A stretch of DNA of 64,000 bases from DASSJT01 sp963715025 (GCA_963715025.1 CAVQQQ010000009.1:620001-684000); one strand, 5' to 3'. Shown: positions 15,787 to 24,985, numbered from the stretch's first letter. Notes: generated by a model not told the origin, from the letters alone. Numbers and translations: made by a program.

Positions 15787-16698
15787 TCAGCGACGCGTCG
15801 GACCGGGCAGCAAGAACGGATAGGTGCGGCGGCGTACCCTGCGCTGCCACCAACGGTCGGCCAGCCTCAGTCGCAGCATGACCTCCCAGAGCCGGGCGTT
15901 GGAGCGGTAGTACCTGTCCACCTCGTCGGGGGCGATCGGCGAGCTGAGCTCACGATTGGCCGCTTCCAGCACGGCGGGTATCCACCCCGTCAAGCGCTCC
16001 TTGTGCAGGTTCGCGGCCAGGTCGAGCAGAACCGTGCGCGGGTCGCAGTATGCCGCCGCGATCGGCGGGGCGGCGAAGCGGCGGAGGGGCGGGCGCAGCA
16101 CCCACGGGTAGGACGCGATCAGCACGTTGACGTCGAGCGCCAGCCCGTCGTTGTCGTAGAGGATCGGGGTGGTGACGTCCAGGTATTGCGTCGTCTCGTC
16201 GACCATCGACCAGTTTGAGATCTGGGCGTCGAGCCCGGTGCGCGCGTCGACCGCGGCGAGTACACCGGCGACCACGGCGGTGAGCAGGGGATGGTCGGGG
16301 TCGGGGACGGCCGCTCGTAGGATGTCGGGACCCAGGCTCCCCGCAGGCAGGACCGGCTGGACGACGTAGCCGACCCTGCGGCCGTCGCGCCCGGGGCTGA
16401 GGAAGTTCAGGCTGCTCGGCACCACGTGCAGGCCGCGCTGCTCAAGGCGTGCGACGTAGCGGGAGAAGACGTCCTCGTAGCGCTCCGCAGCAGTGGTGGA
16501 GGGGAATACCGGCAGCCGCTTGCAGGCCATGACGGGGTCGTCGGTGGGCCAGCCGATGACCAGGCTGATCTCGCCGTGGCCAAGAACACACAGGTGGTCC
16601 TCGCGTCCCGAGGCGAGGGCCTCCTGGACGGCGCCTTCCACTGCGGCCAACAGGCCGCCCTGGGGGGAGCCGGGCGCGGTCGGGTCGCTGTCAGGCAC
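15787..16698 (-). CDS. Kinase-fold-like protein, DUF6206-type
   Basis: A 303-residue protein with no certain family; I associate it with DUF6206 from memory. Its layout suggests a protein-kinase/phosphotransferase fold: a Gly-containing loop then Lys (VLGHGEISLVIGW...ACKRLPVF, about residues 39-64), a hinge-like YVVQPVLPAGSLG, then LDAQISNW, which matches the D-x4-N catalytic loop, followed by QYLDVTTP in the place of a DFG-like metal site. Helical C-terminus is basic. The start GTG lies within the last codons of the aminotransferase gene (8-base overlap), so the two are translationally coupled. The activity is unproven. Confidence 0.6.
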   Translation of the reverse strand: MPDSDPTAPGSPQGGLLAAVEGAVQEALASGREDHLCVLGHGEISLVIGWPTDDPVMACKRLPVFPSTTAAERYEDVFSRYVARLEQRGLHVVPSSLNFLSPGRDGRRVGYVVQPVLPAGSLGPDILRAAVPDPDHPLLTAVVAGVLAAVDARTGLDAQISNWSMVDETTQYLDVTTPILYDNDGLALDVNVLIASYPWVLRPPLRRFAAPPIAAAYCDPRTVLLDLAANLHKERLTGWIPAVLEAANRELSSPIAPDEVDRYYRSNARLWEVMLRLRLADRWWQRRVRRRTYPFLLPGPTRR

Positions 16699-17938
16699 GG
16701 AAGGCTCGACGGACCCTGGCCACCAGTTCGTCGCACTCGTCGTCCGTCAGCACCAGGGGAGGGAGGAACTGGAGGACGGACGGGTCGTTGCCGGCGTAGA
16801 TGGCAAAGACACCGTGCTCGATCATCGTCTTGGTGGCAGCGAGCCCGCCCATCGGGTCGTCGAAGGCGAGGCCCATGAACATGCCTTTGCGCCGGATGGT
16901 GAAAGGCAGGTCCGACAACTCCCGCTCGAGGCGCGTGCCGAGCTCGCGCACGTGGTCGAGGAAACCGGGGGCCTCGACCACGTCGAGCATGGCCAGGCCC
17001 GCCACGCACCCCAGCTCGGCCCCGCCGCCGGTGGAGATGTGGGCGAGGGGGTTCTCGTCGAAGAACGCGAAGAGCTCAGGGCTCATCAAGGTGGCGGTGA
17101 TCGGGTAGATGCCGCCCGACAGGCCCTTGCCGGTGACCAGAAGGTCCGGAACCGCTCCCTCCTGCTCGTAGAACCAGAACGTGCCGGTGCGGCCGAGCCC
17201 AGTCTGCACCTCGTCGAGGATCAGTAGGACGCCGTATTGGTCGCATAGCCGTCGAACGCCGGTGAGGTAGCCCGGCGACGGGATGCGCATGCCGAGCGTC
17301 GCCGGGATCGCCTCGAGGAGGACGGCAGCCGGCGGCTCGGCGTCGCGAAACGCGATCTCGAGTGCCGGAAGGTCGTCGTAGGGCACCTGGGTGAACGACT
17401 CCGGTGTTGGACCGAACGGGTCGCGCCACTGGGGAGAGCCGGCGCTCATCGACAGCCCGGTGCATCCGTGGTAGCCGCCGAGTGCGGACACCACCCCTTG
17501 GCGTCCGGTGTGCGCCCTGGCCAGCTTGATGGCCAGGTCGACGGCTTCCCCGCCGGAGACCCCGAACACCACTCCCGGCAGGTCCCCGCCGGTCGTGGCG
17601 GAGAGCCGTTCGGCAAGGGCCGCCCGCCAGCCCGAGACGAGGTGGTGGTTGCCGACATCAAGGTGGTCGAGTCCGCGCCGAACTGCAGCGACCACGGCCT
17701 CGTGCCGGTGACCGAGATTGAACACGCCGCCGTTGCAGTGGCAGTTGAAGTACGGCGGATACCCGTCGGTCCAGGGTTCCGGGGCGAAAGCGTCAGCGAA
17801 CCCGGCCCCGCGGCGCTCTCCCATGACGAGCCCCAGTCCGAGGCTCCGGTACAGCGTGACCTTGCCCCTGTTGACGTGGTCGGCGAAAGCCTGCTCTGTC
17901 GCTCGTCGGCTCTCGTAGGGCTGGTTTGCGGGATCCAT
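16691..17938 (-). CDS. Class III PLP-dependent aminotransferase
   Basis: A 415-residue fold-type I aminotransferase of the ornithine/acetylornithine group. The PLP-phosphate motif (FGVSGGEAVDLAIKLAR), the aspartate in LLILDEVQTGLGRTG and the Schiff-base lysine in LLVTGKGLSGGIYP are all present, as is the HISTGGGAELGCVAGLAML stretch. It would transfer an omega-amino group; the substrate cannot be read. The start ATG follows GAGAGG by eight bases. Its stop codon overlaps the start of the kinase-like gene, and the flavin monooxygenase follows, making a three-gene cassette on one strand. Confidence 0.87.
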   Translation of the reverse strand: MDPANQPYESRRATEQAFADHVNRGKVTLYRSLGLGLVMGERRGAGFADAFAPEPWTDGYPPYFNCHCNGGVFNLGHRHEAVVAAVRRGLDHLDVGNHHLVSGWRAALAERLSATTGGDLPGVVFGVSGGEAVDLAIKLARAHTGRQGVVSALGGYHGCTGLSMSAGSPQWRDPFGPTPESFTQVPYDDLPALEIAFRDAEPPAAVLLEAIPATLGMRIPSPGYLTGVRRLCDQYGVLLILDEVQTGLGRTGTFWFYEQEGAVPDLLVTGKGLSGGIYPITATLMSPELFAFFDENPLAHISTGGGAELGCVAGLAMLDVVEAPGFLDHVRELGTRLERELSDLPFTIRRKGMFMGLAFDDPMGGLAATKTMIEHGVFAIYAGNDPSVLQFLPPLVLTDDECDELVARVRRAFRA

Positions 17939-18266
17939 GCGTTGCACCTCTCGACTCGGTTCCATCATGCGTGCGCGTGGTTGAGGAGAGCCAGGCAATG
18001 TGGCGTTTCTCAGCCCAGCCGAGCTCCCGGAGCGCTGACTCCGAGGGCCCCATCGCGTGTCCGACCTCGGGACCCACGACCTGCCTTGGCCGACCGGTTG
18101 CGTTCCGAAGCAGGGTGCCTCCTCGACGAGGACCGCTCTCCGCGACGATCGGAAGGATCCAATCCGGGAGGGCCTCGAGCGCGTCGACCCTCGCCTCAAG
18201 AGCCTCGCGCCGCACCAGGGCGGGGTCCAGTGCCGAACGCAGATGCGGGCGTGTCAACCGCTCCAC
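17939..18266 (-). pseudogene. Possible N-terminal remnant of a LuxR-type regulator
   Basis: Upstream of the aminotransferase the minus strand is open from GTG 18266 and reads MERLTRPHLRSALDPALVRR then LEARVDALEALPDWILPIVA and GPRRGGTLLRNATG. This vaguely follows the N-terminus of LuxR-type regulators (...ALPDWIPADI...DPRRGTTL). No HTH follows because the frame runs out of phase into the aminotransferase gene. I regard it as an eroded regulator or chance open frame. Otherwise this 360-base gap holds only the aminotransferase leader. Confidence 0.25.
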
Positions 18267-18302
18267 GACGTCAACCGCCGGCGGCAGATGAGTGCACTCG
18301 GG

Positions 18303-18653
18303 TCAGGGTTGAAGGGGCGATGGGTGCCGCGGCTGATAGATGGGAAGCTCTGAGCCGTCTGGCAGGCGGATTGCAGCCAGTAGCCCCCAGCCCTGATCGG
18401 AGACATCCCCCGCCACTTCGGCTCCTTTGCCCCTCAACTCGGCGAGGGTGGCGTGGATGTTGTCGCACATCAGGTAAAGCTCGTGACGGCTCTCACCGTC
18501 GGCTGGATGAACAGCAAGCTCGGCCGGGGGCAGGGCGAAAATGGGCCAGCCGCCGCCCGCGTCTACCGATGGCAGGCCGAGCACGTCCGCGAAGAACGCA
18601 CGGACCTTCTCAGCTTCCGGTGAGAACACGATCGCATGCATCCCATTGATCAC
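18303..18653 (-). CDS. VOC/glyoxalase-superfamily protein
   Basis: A 116-residue single-domain vicinal-oxygen-chelate protein. Typical elements are the N-terminal HAIVFSPEAEKVRAFFADVLGL, a central ELYLMCDNIHATLAELRGKGAEV and the C-terminal LLAAIRLPDGSELPIYQP. Metal ligands of the superfamily are plausible at the early His and the final Glu, but the third is not obvious. The start is GTG at 18651-18653. Enzymatic function (dioxygenase, lyase or resistance) cannot be assigned. It stands alone between the aminotransferase cassette and aldolase. Confidence 0.8.
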   Translation of the reverse strand: MINGMHAIVFSPEAEKVRAFFADVLGLPSVDAGGGWPIFALPPAELAVHPADGESRHELYLMCDNIHATLAELRGKGAEVAGDVSDQGWGLLAAIRLPDGSELPIYQPRHPSPLQP

Positions 18654-19091
18654 GCCGTGATCCTAGCCACCGCCTGGAAAGTGACCGTGCTCTCGCGGGC
18701 GCGGCTGCCGACACGTCACGCAGTCGCGCTTCCAGGCGCGTACCGTTCAGCCCGTCCAGCGCGTGCTGGGCCACCCCTCGGCGGCCATAACGATCGACGT
18801 CTATGCCGGCTTCTTGGGTGAGGACTGGACTCTGCGCCGGCTCTGTTCGATTCGCATGTGCCACAAGGCGCCACAGCGACGCCCTCGAGCCTCCGAAAGG
18901 AGACCGTGGTCACGCCGTTTCGGACACTGAGATCCGAACGTCCCGTGGGCAGGTGGGTTGAACCGACGACCGACCGAGCATCCCGGGCTCGACGGTCTGC
19001 GCGAATGGACCTTTGCCCCTGTCCGCGGTCGCGGACTCGGGTCGATGCTGGGCTTCGGGTAGTGAGCCACATCGAGAGGTCGGAGGCACCC
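18654..19091. other. Upstream region of the aldolase gene
   Basis: No separate gene is convincing in these 438 bases. The aldolase frame is open from 18858, and a GAAAGGAG before GTG 18906 could start a 62-residue longer product, but that extension has no resemblance to class I aldolases. The segment tggacctttgcccc at about 19010 weakly resembles a DosR-type box; I do not rely on it. Confidence 0.4.
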
Positions 19092-20129
19092 ATGAACCTG
19101 CGTGAGCTTGAGAACGTTGCCCGGGCGATGACGCCCCCTGGCAAGGGGATCCTGGCTGCGGATGAATCCTCGGGGACCATCAAGAAGAGGTTCGATGCCA
19201 TTGGGGTCGAGTCCACCGAGGACCTCCGGCGCGCCTACCGGGGTCTGCTGTTCACCACCGCGCGGCTGGGCGACTTCATCAGCGGCGTCATCCTCTTCGA
19301 TGAGACACTCCGCCAGCAGACCGACGAGGGTGCGCCTTTTCCCGAGGTTCTACAGGGACAGGGCATCCTTCCGGGGATCAAGGTCGACCGCGGGGCCAAG
19401 GCTCTTGCCGGCTATCCCGGTGAGACGGTGACAGAGGGTCTCGACGGTCTGCGCGAGCGGCTGGAGGAGTACCGCGGGCTGGGGGCCCGCTTCGCGAAGT
19501 GGCGCGCAGTCATCCACATCGGTGACGGCATCCCTTCGCCCTTCGGCGTGGAGGCGAATGCCCATGCCCTGGCCCGCTACGCCATGCTGTGCCAGGAGGC
19601 AGACCTGGTTCCCATTGTCGAGCCCGAGGTCCTCATGGACGGCAACCACACCCTGGCCCGCTGCGAGGAGGTCACCGGCCTGGTGCTGGCCACGGTTTTC
19701 GACCAGCTCAGAGAGCATCGGGTCCACCTCGAGGGGATGGTCCTCAAGCCCAACATGGTCATCTCGGGATCCACCTGCCCCGAGCAGGCCAGCGCCGAGG
19801 AGATCGCTCAGGCGACGGTGCGGTGCTTCAGGCGGCATGTGCCGGCCGCCGTCCCGGGCATCGCGTTTCTCTCCGGTGGCCAAAGCGAGAGCGAGGCCAC
19901 GGCCAACCTGAGCGCCCTCAACCGAATCGAGGGATTGCCGTGGCAGCTGAGCTTCAGCTTCGGGCGGGCTCTTCAGCAGACGGCGCTGGCAATGTGGGGC
20001 GGCAGGTCGGCCAACATTGCCAAGGCCCAGGAGGCGCTGCTGCACCGGGCCCGCCTCAACGGCTACGCCAGACGCGGCGCCTACGAGCCAGGGCTGGAGC
20101 AGGTTGGAGTGCCTGCCACGGAGGGCTGA
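19092..20129 (+). CDS. fba: Class I fructose-bisphosphate aldolase
   Basis: A 345-residue Schiff-base aldolase that splits fructose 1,6-bisphosphate to triose phosphates. The N-terminus PPGKGILAADESSGTIKKRF, the catalytic Lys in LEGMVLKPNMVISG (about residue 220), VPIVEPEVLMDG and FLSGGQSESEATANL are diagnostic of the animal-type class I family. ATG 19092 follows CGGAGG. Many actinobacteria rely on class II enzyme, so this is probably an additional, perhaps stress- or gluconeogenesis-related copy; the window shows no class II gene. The gene lies in a stretch free of the genome's GTATGCC motif. Confidence 0.93.
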   Translation: MNLRELENVARAMTPPGKGILAADESSGTIKKRFDAIGVESTEDLRRAYRGLLFTTARLGDFISGVILFDETLRQQTDEGAPFPEVLQGQGILPGIKVDRGAKALAGYPGETVTEGLDGLRERLEEYRGLGARFAKWRAVIHIGDGIPSPFGVEANAHALARYAMLCQEADLVPIVEPEVLMDGNHTLARCEEVTGLVLATVFDQLREHRVHLEGMVLKPNMVISGSTCPEQASAEEIAQATVRCFRRHVPAAVPGIAFLSGGQSESEATANLSALNRIEGLPWQLSFSFGRALQQTALAMWGGRSANIAKAQEALLHRARLNGYARRGAYEPGLEQVGVPATEG

Positions 20130-20277
20130 CTCAGCGGATTCTGGCCAAAGGGCGGTCAGCAGCACCTTTCTTCATCGGGTGCGTCGGCACTGGCTGGCAG
20201 GGGTTCAACGGCCCCCTCAACCGGCGGGACTCGATATCGACGGCTTCCCCGATGTGCTGGCCTGCAGGACGGATCAC

Positions 20278-21657
20278 CTACGACATTTCAGCGAGCTCGG
20301 CCATCCGGGCCATCCCCGCCCCGACGTACGTACGAAAGCGCTCCACGGCGGCAGTCAGTTCGACGGAGCGGGCCGTGTCCGGGGGGATGCGAGCCGGATT
20401 GAGCGAGACGCGATCGGCCCAGGCGTTGATGTCCGGGTGAGATGCAAACGACATCGATGCCTTGTTGCCCAGCACCTGCATCCGCGCCCAATCGGCGGGC
20501 GTGTTGGAGTATGGCGAGGGCGGGCACAACCGGTTCTTCTCGTCGTCGCGTTCGACGATGGCCTCCACATATCCGGCTAGCGCCGCGCCGAAGCAGGGAA
20601 AGCCAGTACGGATCAGCTGCAGGGTGATCGCCTCGTCAGCCCAGATCGGCACTAACGGCCGGTACTGCAGCCCCGATGCGGCGCAGTGCACGATCACAGC
20701 GTCCTTCGCCGTTGCAGCCTCACCCTCGCCGAACACCAACCGGGTCGGCTCCACATGGTGGATGTGTCCGAGCCGGACGACGTGATCGATCGTGCGCAAT
20801 CGGTCGAGCTCCCACTGCGCGAGCGTAGGAGTCTTGGCCATCGTGGGAGTCACGGACCGGTCGATGCGCAGCATCACCCCCGCCTCCTCCAGGCGGCAGA
20901 ACAAATCGTCCGGCGATGCTGCCTCGGCCGCTGCTTCGACGGTGTCCGCCGCCATTCCAATGAAGACAGCAGGGTCTGGCTGGACCACCGCGCGGTTGAG
21001 CATCCAAGGTTCACGAGGCCGTACCCAACAGATCGCGCCTGGATCAACTCCGTTGTCAAGCAGCCAGATGCACGCATCGGTAGCAGTCTTTCCAGAACCG
21101 ACGATCACGTACTGCGAAGGCGCTCCACCAAGCCTGACCAGATCGTTGACGGCCACGACGTGCGCCCCGTCGGCAATACCGAACGGCGCCGGCGTTACTG
21201 CCGGTATCTGAGGCGAGAGGTAGCGGGCGTCAACAACGCGCCGCCTGCCGCGAACCTCATAGCGCTTTCCGGATAGGCGCGACACGAAGTGACCCTCGCC
21301 GAGGTAGTCACAGTTCGGATAGAAGGACACCTTTCCCGACCCAAGCATCCGCTCGCGCAGCACCCGGGCGTAATACGCGCAGACCTCCGGCGCCGTCGCT
21401 CGCTCATGCAGGCCGGCTTCGGGCCCCTCCTGCTGAATGCGCCCATCGCCGAGCAGCATCGAGGTCACGCCGTAGAACGCGGATGCCTGGTGAAGGCGGA
21501 CAAAAGGGTACGCGTCCAGCCAATGTCCACCGACACCATGCCGACGATCGACCATGACAACGCTGACGTCCGCATGGTCGATCAGGGCGTCCGTGAACGC
21601 CATTCCCGCAGCCCCGGCGCCCACGACCAGATAGTCGGCTTCCAACACAGCCACCAC
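20278..21657 (-). CDS. FAD/NAD(P)-dependent monooxygenase-like oxidoreductase
   Basis: A 459-residue two-dinucleotide-domain flavoprotein. FAD binding is at YLVVGAGAAGMAFTDALI near residue 9 and the NAD(P) motif is YVIVGSGKTATDACIWLL near 190. The region between resembles flavin-containing monooxygenases, but the FMO fingerprint FxGxxxHxxxW is not obvious, so a class B monooxygenase or related oxidoreductase are both possible. GTG 21657 starts it. It is not linked to an operon; downstream is the convergent aldolase. The substrate is unknown. Confidence 0.75.
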   Translation of the reverse strand: MVAVLEADYLVVGAGAAGMAFTDALIDHADVSVVMVDRRHGVGGHWLDAYPFVRLHQASAFYGVTSMLLGDGRIQQEGPEAGLHERATAPEVCAYYARVLRERMLGSGKVSFYPNCDYLGEGHFVSRLSGKRYEVRGRRRVVDARYLSPQIPAVTPAPFGIADGAHVVAVNDLVRLGGAPSQYVIVGSGKTATDACIWLLDNGVDPGAICWVRPREPWMLNRAVVQPDPAVFIGMAADTVEAAAEAASPDDLFCRLEEAGVMLRIDRSVTPTMAKTPTLAQWELDRLRTIDHVVRLGHIHHVEPTRLVFGEGEAATAKDAVIVHCAASGLQYRPLVPIWADEAITLQLIRTGFPCFGAALAGYVEAIVERDDEKNRLCPPSPYSNTPADWARMQVLGNKASMSFASHPDINAWADRVSLNPARIPPDTARSVELTAAVERFRTYVGAGMARMAELAEMS

Positions 21658-21721
21658 GGGCTCATGCTGGCCCCGCCAAACGAGCGGGTCAACACCCTGG
21701 TGTGTGAGGACCGGCCGCCCG

Positions 21722-21823
21722 GCCGGCGGCGATCTCCCGGACCGACAAGCCGCGGGCGCGCAGGATCAGACTTCCGTACTCATCCTCGACCGCCAGCTGG
21801 CGTTTGCGTCCTCGACGTCCCAT
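21722..21823 (-). pseudogene. Transposase N-terminal fragment (IS30-like)
   Basis: From ATG 21823 the minus strand reads MGRRGRKRQLAVEDEYGSLI then ARGLSVREIAA before similarity ends. The start is close to actinobacterial IS30-type transposases (GRRGRKRQL..EDEYW). The catalytic DDE part is gone. The remaining bases to 22055 contain no recognisable gene, although several GC-rich open frames cross it. Confidence 0.5.
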
Positions 21824-22055
21824 CTGCCGGCCCTTCTCCTCCAAGGGCGTTCCGACAAGGTGCAGACCCAAGTGCCGCCAGGGCGTTGGCTTTCACGCGC
21901 CGTCGACAAGAGCGCGTTGATTTCGGAAGGTCGATATGGTTGTCGTGGGCTTGACGAGCCGCTGACTGCGGGGTCTGGCTGCAGACCCGCAGCAGCCTGC
22001 CCCTCATCCAAGGGCTCACCTCCAAGCTCCAGGACCACAACTAGAGGCTGTTGAA

Positions 22056-22793
22056 TTGTCCGACTGGTACCAGCGCTATCTGGTCGACACGGACCGGTCA
22101 GCCACCCTGTGGGTCGTCGCCGGGTTCGTGATCACGTACGCAGCCACCAGGTGGATCACGCTGCGGATCCACGCCCGCACGGCGAGGCATCCCGGGCAGA
22201 GCGGATCGGCGGTCAAGGACGTTTACATCGGTGGTGTCCACATACACCACCAGGTCTGGGGAATCCTGCTCGTGCTGGTGGTCGGCCTGCTGGAGTTCCG
22301 CTTCAGTCCACAATCCCCGTGGCAGGAGGTGCTGGCTGCCCTCTTCGGTGCCGGTGCAGCGCTTGCGCTCGACGAGTTCGCCTTGTGGCTGCACCTTCAG
22401 GACGTCTACTGGACCGAGGAAGGCCGCAAATCCATCGACGCCGTGATGGTGGCCTGCGTCATCGGCCTGGCCCTGCTCGCAAGCACGTCACCGTTCGGGG
22501 TCGACCCGAACACGGTGGCGTCTCGGGGCCTGGTCGCCACCTCGATCGGCGTTGTCTTCCACATCTCGTACACGATCATCTGCCTGCTCAAGGGGAAGAT
22601 CGCCACCGGGCTCATCAGCCTTCCGATCCCTTTGATCGCCTTCGTGGGCGCCATCCGTCTTGCCAAGCCTTCGTCCTTCTGGGCCCGACGTTTCTACTCT
22701 GAGCCGAAGATGGCGAGGGCAAACGAACGATTTGGCGAACGCCACCTGGCCCGCAGGGAGCACCTACGGGACCTCTTCTCCGGCGGACGTTGA
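22056..22793 (+). CDS. Integral membrane protein of unknown function
   Basis: A 245-residue protein with about six hydrophobic segments: around 18-36 (LWVVAGFVITYAATRW), 65-85 (HHQVWGILLVLVVGLLEF), 90-110, 130-147, 158-178 and 183-202. A histidine-rich GGVHIHHQVWG and acidic EFALWLHLQDVYW could bind metal, but no family was recognised. TTG 22056 is chosen because GAGG lies nine bases upstream and the frame has no earlier good start. The next, truncated VOC frame begins in its stop region, a sign of a deletion junction downstream. Confidence 0.7.
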   Translation: MSDWYQRYLVDTDRSATLWVVAGFVITYAATRWITLRIHARTARHPGQSGSAVKDVYIGGVHIHHQVWGILLVLVVGLLEFRFSPQSPWQEVLAALFGAGAALALDEFALWLHLQDVYWTEEGRKSIDAVMVACVIGLALLASTSPFGVDPNTVASRGLVATSIGVVFHISYTIICLLKGKIATGLISLPIPLIAFVGAIRLAKPSSFWARRFYSEPKMARANERFGERHLARREHLRDLFSGGR

Positions 22794-23089
22794 GAGACCC
22801 CCTTTCAGCCTGCGGGTCGGCCTCCGGCATAGGAGAGAGCGCGAACGCGACCGAGGCGGTGTGGGAGCTCGCCGAGCACCGGTACCTCTACATCGAGGTG
22901 CTGCCCGAGCGCGCCGGCCATGCACTGCACACCGTGTTCGTCGACGACCTCGATGAGCGGATCGAGCGGATCAGCGCCCGAGGAATCGAGCCCGCCTCAC
23001 GGGAGACGTACGGAAACGGTGTGCGCAAGGTGATCTACCGCGACCCCGACGGCAACGAGATCGGCTTCGGCGGCGCCCCACTCGAGTGA
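22790..23089 (+). pseudogene. VOC-family protein lacking its N-terminal half
   Basis: The last 80 codons (AVWELAEHRYLYIEVLPERA, HALHTVFVDDLDERIERISA, KVIYRDPDGNEIGFGGAP) are a clean VOC C-terminal half with the metal-binding Glu in DGNEIGF. The first 20 codons after the TTG are unrelated and the N-terminal beta-alpha-beta module is absent. The break sits at the end of the preceding membrane-protein gene, so this looks like a deletion fusion rather than an intact gene. Confidence 0.75.
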
Positions 23090-23237
23090 TCGGGGCGTGC
23101 CCTGACTCCGACAGATCGGGGCGTGTGCGCCTGCCAGTCGAGGAGTCGCTCTGGTCGCCCACCTCGACAACGCCCTGGACCAGCCAACGGGGTTCGCACC
23201 ATGGACACCAGCCCCACCCTCGACTCCGAGGGCTGGT

Positions 23238-23927
23238 TCAGGCGACGTACGACACCAGCAGGTCGGTGAGCGGTTCCGGACGGCTCAGCGCCACCAAGTG
23301 CCCGCCCGGTACGACGTCGGGGGTGATCCCGAGCCGCTCCTGGGCGACCCGGCGCTGGAAGCCGACGGGGAACAACCGGTCGTCCCGGGAGGAGATGACC
23401 CTGGTCGGGACGTCGGGCCAGGTGTCCCGCGGCCACGTCTGTGTGAACGGCGTCATCGACTGGTCGGGGTCGTGCTCGGCGGCAGCCTGGAGCAGCGAAT
23501 CGGGCACGTCGTGCAGGAACAGCGTCATCACGTCGAAGTCGGCGTCGGCCGGTCGGCCCTCGCGCACGTCGTTCTCGCGTTTCGCCTCCGCCTGCCCGGT
23601 GTTACCCCACCAGTCGCCGCCGGTCTCGCCGGGAGCGGGGATCATCGCGTTGACCAGCACTAGCAGGGACACAGGGAGCACGTCGGGCAGCAGCGCGGCG
23701 GTGAAGCCGCCCATCGACTGGCCGACTACCACCAGGTCTGTGCGGTCCCCAGCGGCGGCGGCCGCCGTGGCGACGTACTCGGGCCAGCCGGCCGACTCGT
23801 CCTCCGCAGGCAGGTCCACCGCGACGGCGTCGTGACCCTGAGCCTCGAGAGCCGCGACCACGCGGTGCCAGTACCAGGCCGATCCACCGGCTCCGGGGAC
23901 GAGCAGGAAGTTTCGCGTTGCGGGCAT
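23238..23927 (-). CDS. Alpha/beta hydrolase (esterase-like)
   Basis: A 229-residue hydrolase of the MES/HNL-like kind. Signature parts are FLLVPGAGGSAWYWHRVV, nucleophile VVGQSMGGFTA (Ser near residue 72), acid SSRDDRLFP and HLVALSRPEPL with the catalytic His. The ATG at 23925-23927 has an ideal GGAGAGGA leader and itself lies inside a copy of the genome's GGTATGCC motif. A second hydrolase of similar type is at 62478-63197. Confidence 0.85.
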   Translation of the reverse strand: MPATRNFLLVPGAGGSAWYWHRVVAALEAQGHDAVAVDLPAEDESAGWPEYVATAAAAAGDRTDLVVVGQSMGGFTAALLPDVLPVSLLVLVNAMIPAPGETGGDWWGNTGQAEAKRENDVREGRPADADFDVMTLFLHDVPDSLLQAAAEHDPDQSMTPFTQTWPRDTWPDVPTRVISSRDDRLFPVGFQRRVAQERLGITPDVVPGGHLVALSRPEPLTDLLVSYVA

Positions 23928-24367
23928 ACCGGGTCCTCTCCTCGGGCCGTCACACAGTAGGACTGTCCTCCGCCCGCGAACTCATCGCGCCGCCGCCAAG
24001 TAGCACCAGGGACTCGCGTGCAGCGAGAAGTGTCAACTGGCGTCTCAGCCGCCCAGCGCTGCGCATACCGGAATGGAACTGCTCGCGCCTGCCGGGCCAC
24101 AGTGAAGATCTGATGGCCGGGCCGACCCAACGCGCATCGGTCACGATCGCGTATGCGCTCGCAGACACCGTGACGCGCATCGAGGACTCGGGACTCGACC
24201 GCCTCTCCCTTGTATCGTCAACTCTGGACCGAGGCATGCAGGGGACCCGCGGGCATCATCCGCATTGTGACGTGAGCACGGCTTCTCTGCTCGTACATCT
24301 GCCACGGCGTCGGTGCTACGCCCATGACGAGCATGTCACCGCAGCACGTCGGTCATCGGCGGGTTCG
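23928..24367. other. Gene-free stretch
   Basis: No convincing gene in these 440 bases. Both strands are open for long distances because of high GC, but third-position composition is irregular and no motif is visible. It holds the hydrolase leader and the upstream region of the membrane protein at 24368. Confidence 0.5.
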
Positions 24368-24985
24368 ATGTCAAGGCCTGAGATCCTGCAGCTCGTCGCC
24401 CTCCTCTCGGTCCCGGTTATCGCGGGCATCGTGGGCGCGCTGGGCATCCTCCTTCAGGACTGGCGAGCGCGCCGCGACCTCGCCGTGCGGCGCAGGGTAG
24501 CGATGGAGGAGGCCACGATGCGGGTTGCGTTCGCCACCGAATGGTGGAAGGCCTGCCAGCTCATCGCTGCCGATGAGGAGACGCTCACCAACGCAAGGGC
24601 CAGGGCCGCCCTCCTGGTGGCCGAGGCGAGTTCGCTGGTCGCCTCCGTCCCCGCTGTGGCCCCGATGGAGCAGACCCGGCCGATGCCGCAACGGCTGCTG
24701 CTCCTGTATCCGCTCACGCGGCGTTCCGCACGAGTCATCCGAGGGTTCTATTACGCCGTCCTTGTGCTGCCAGTCGTGGTCATCGCAGGTACCCTCATCG
24801 ACGTAGCGACCGGCTCACTTGGCGAGTACCTGTCGGGTGACCTGATCCTGCTGTCCATGACAGGTGCAGCCGCTCTCGGGCTGCGCTTCTGGGCTGTGCG
24901 GGTCGAGGAGTTTCGGAAGGGACGTGGTGTGGAGGAGGAGATCGACGATCGGCCTCCTCCTGCTGCTGTGTCCGGCCCCATCTGA
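24368..24985 (+). CDS. Two-helix membrane protein of unknown function
   Basis: A 205-residue protein. A first hydrophobic helix (about 6-28, LVALLSVPVIAGIVGALGIL) is followed by a basic/helical region (DWRARRDLAVRRRVAMEEAT), a long amphipathic segment, then a second hydrophobic pair near 130-175 (FYYAVLVLPVVVIAGTLID and ILLSMTGAAALGL). ATG 24368 is preferred over an open frame that reaches 150 codons further upstream without protein character. No domain was recognised. Confidence 0.6.
   Translation: MSRPEILQLVALLSVPVIAGIVGALGILLQDWRARRDLAVRRRVAMEEATMRVAFATEWWKACQLIAADEETLTNARARAALLVAEASSLVASVPAVAPMEQTRPMPQRLLLLYPLTRRSARVIRGFYYAVLVLPVVVIAGTLIDVATGSLGEYLSGDLILLSMTGAAALGLRFWAVRVEEFRKGRGVEEEIDDRPPPAAVSGPI

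Noticed and set aside
19005..19030. DosR-type box upstream of the aldolase
   Set aside because: Only a partial match to the palindromic consensus, and no other dormancy gene is near.
18906..19091. Upstream GTG start for the aldolase
   Set aside because: Good GAAAGGAG but the added 62 residues have no aldolase similarity; ATG 19092 has its own CGGAGG.
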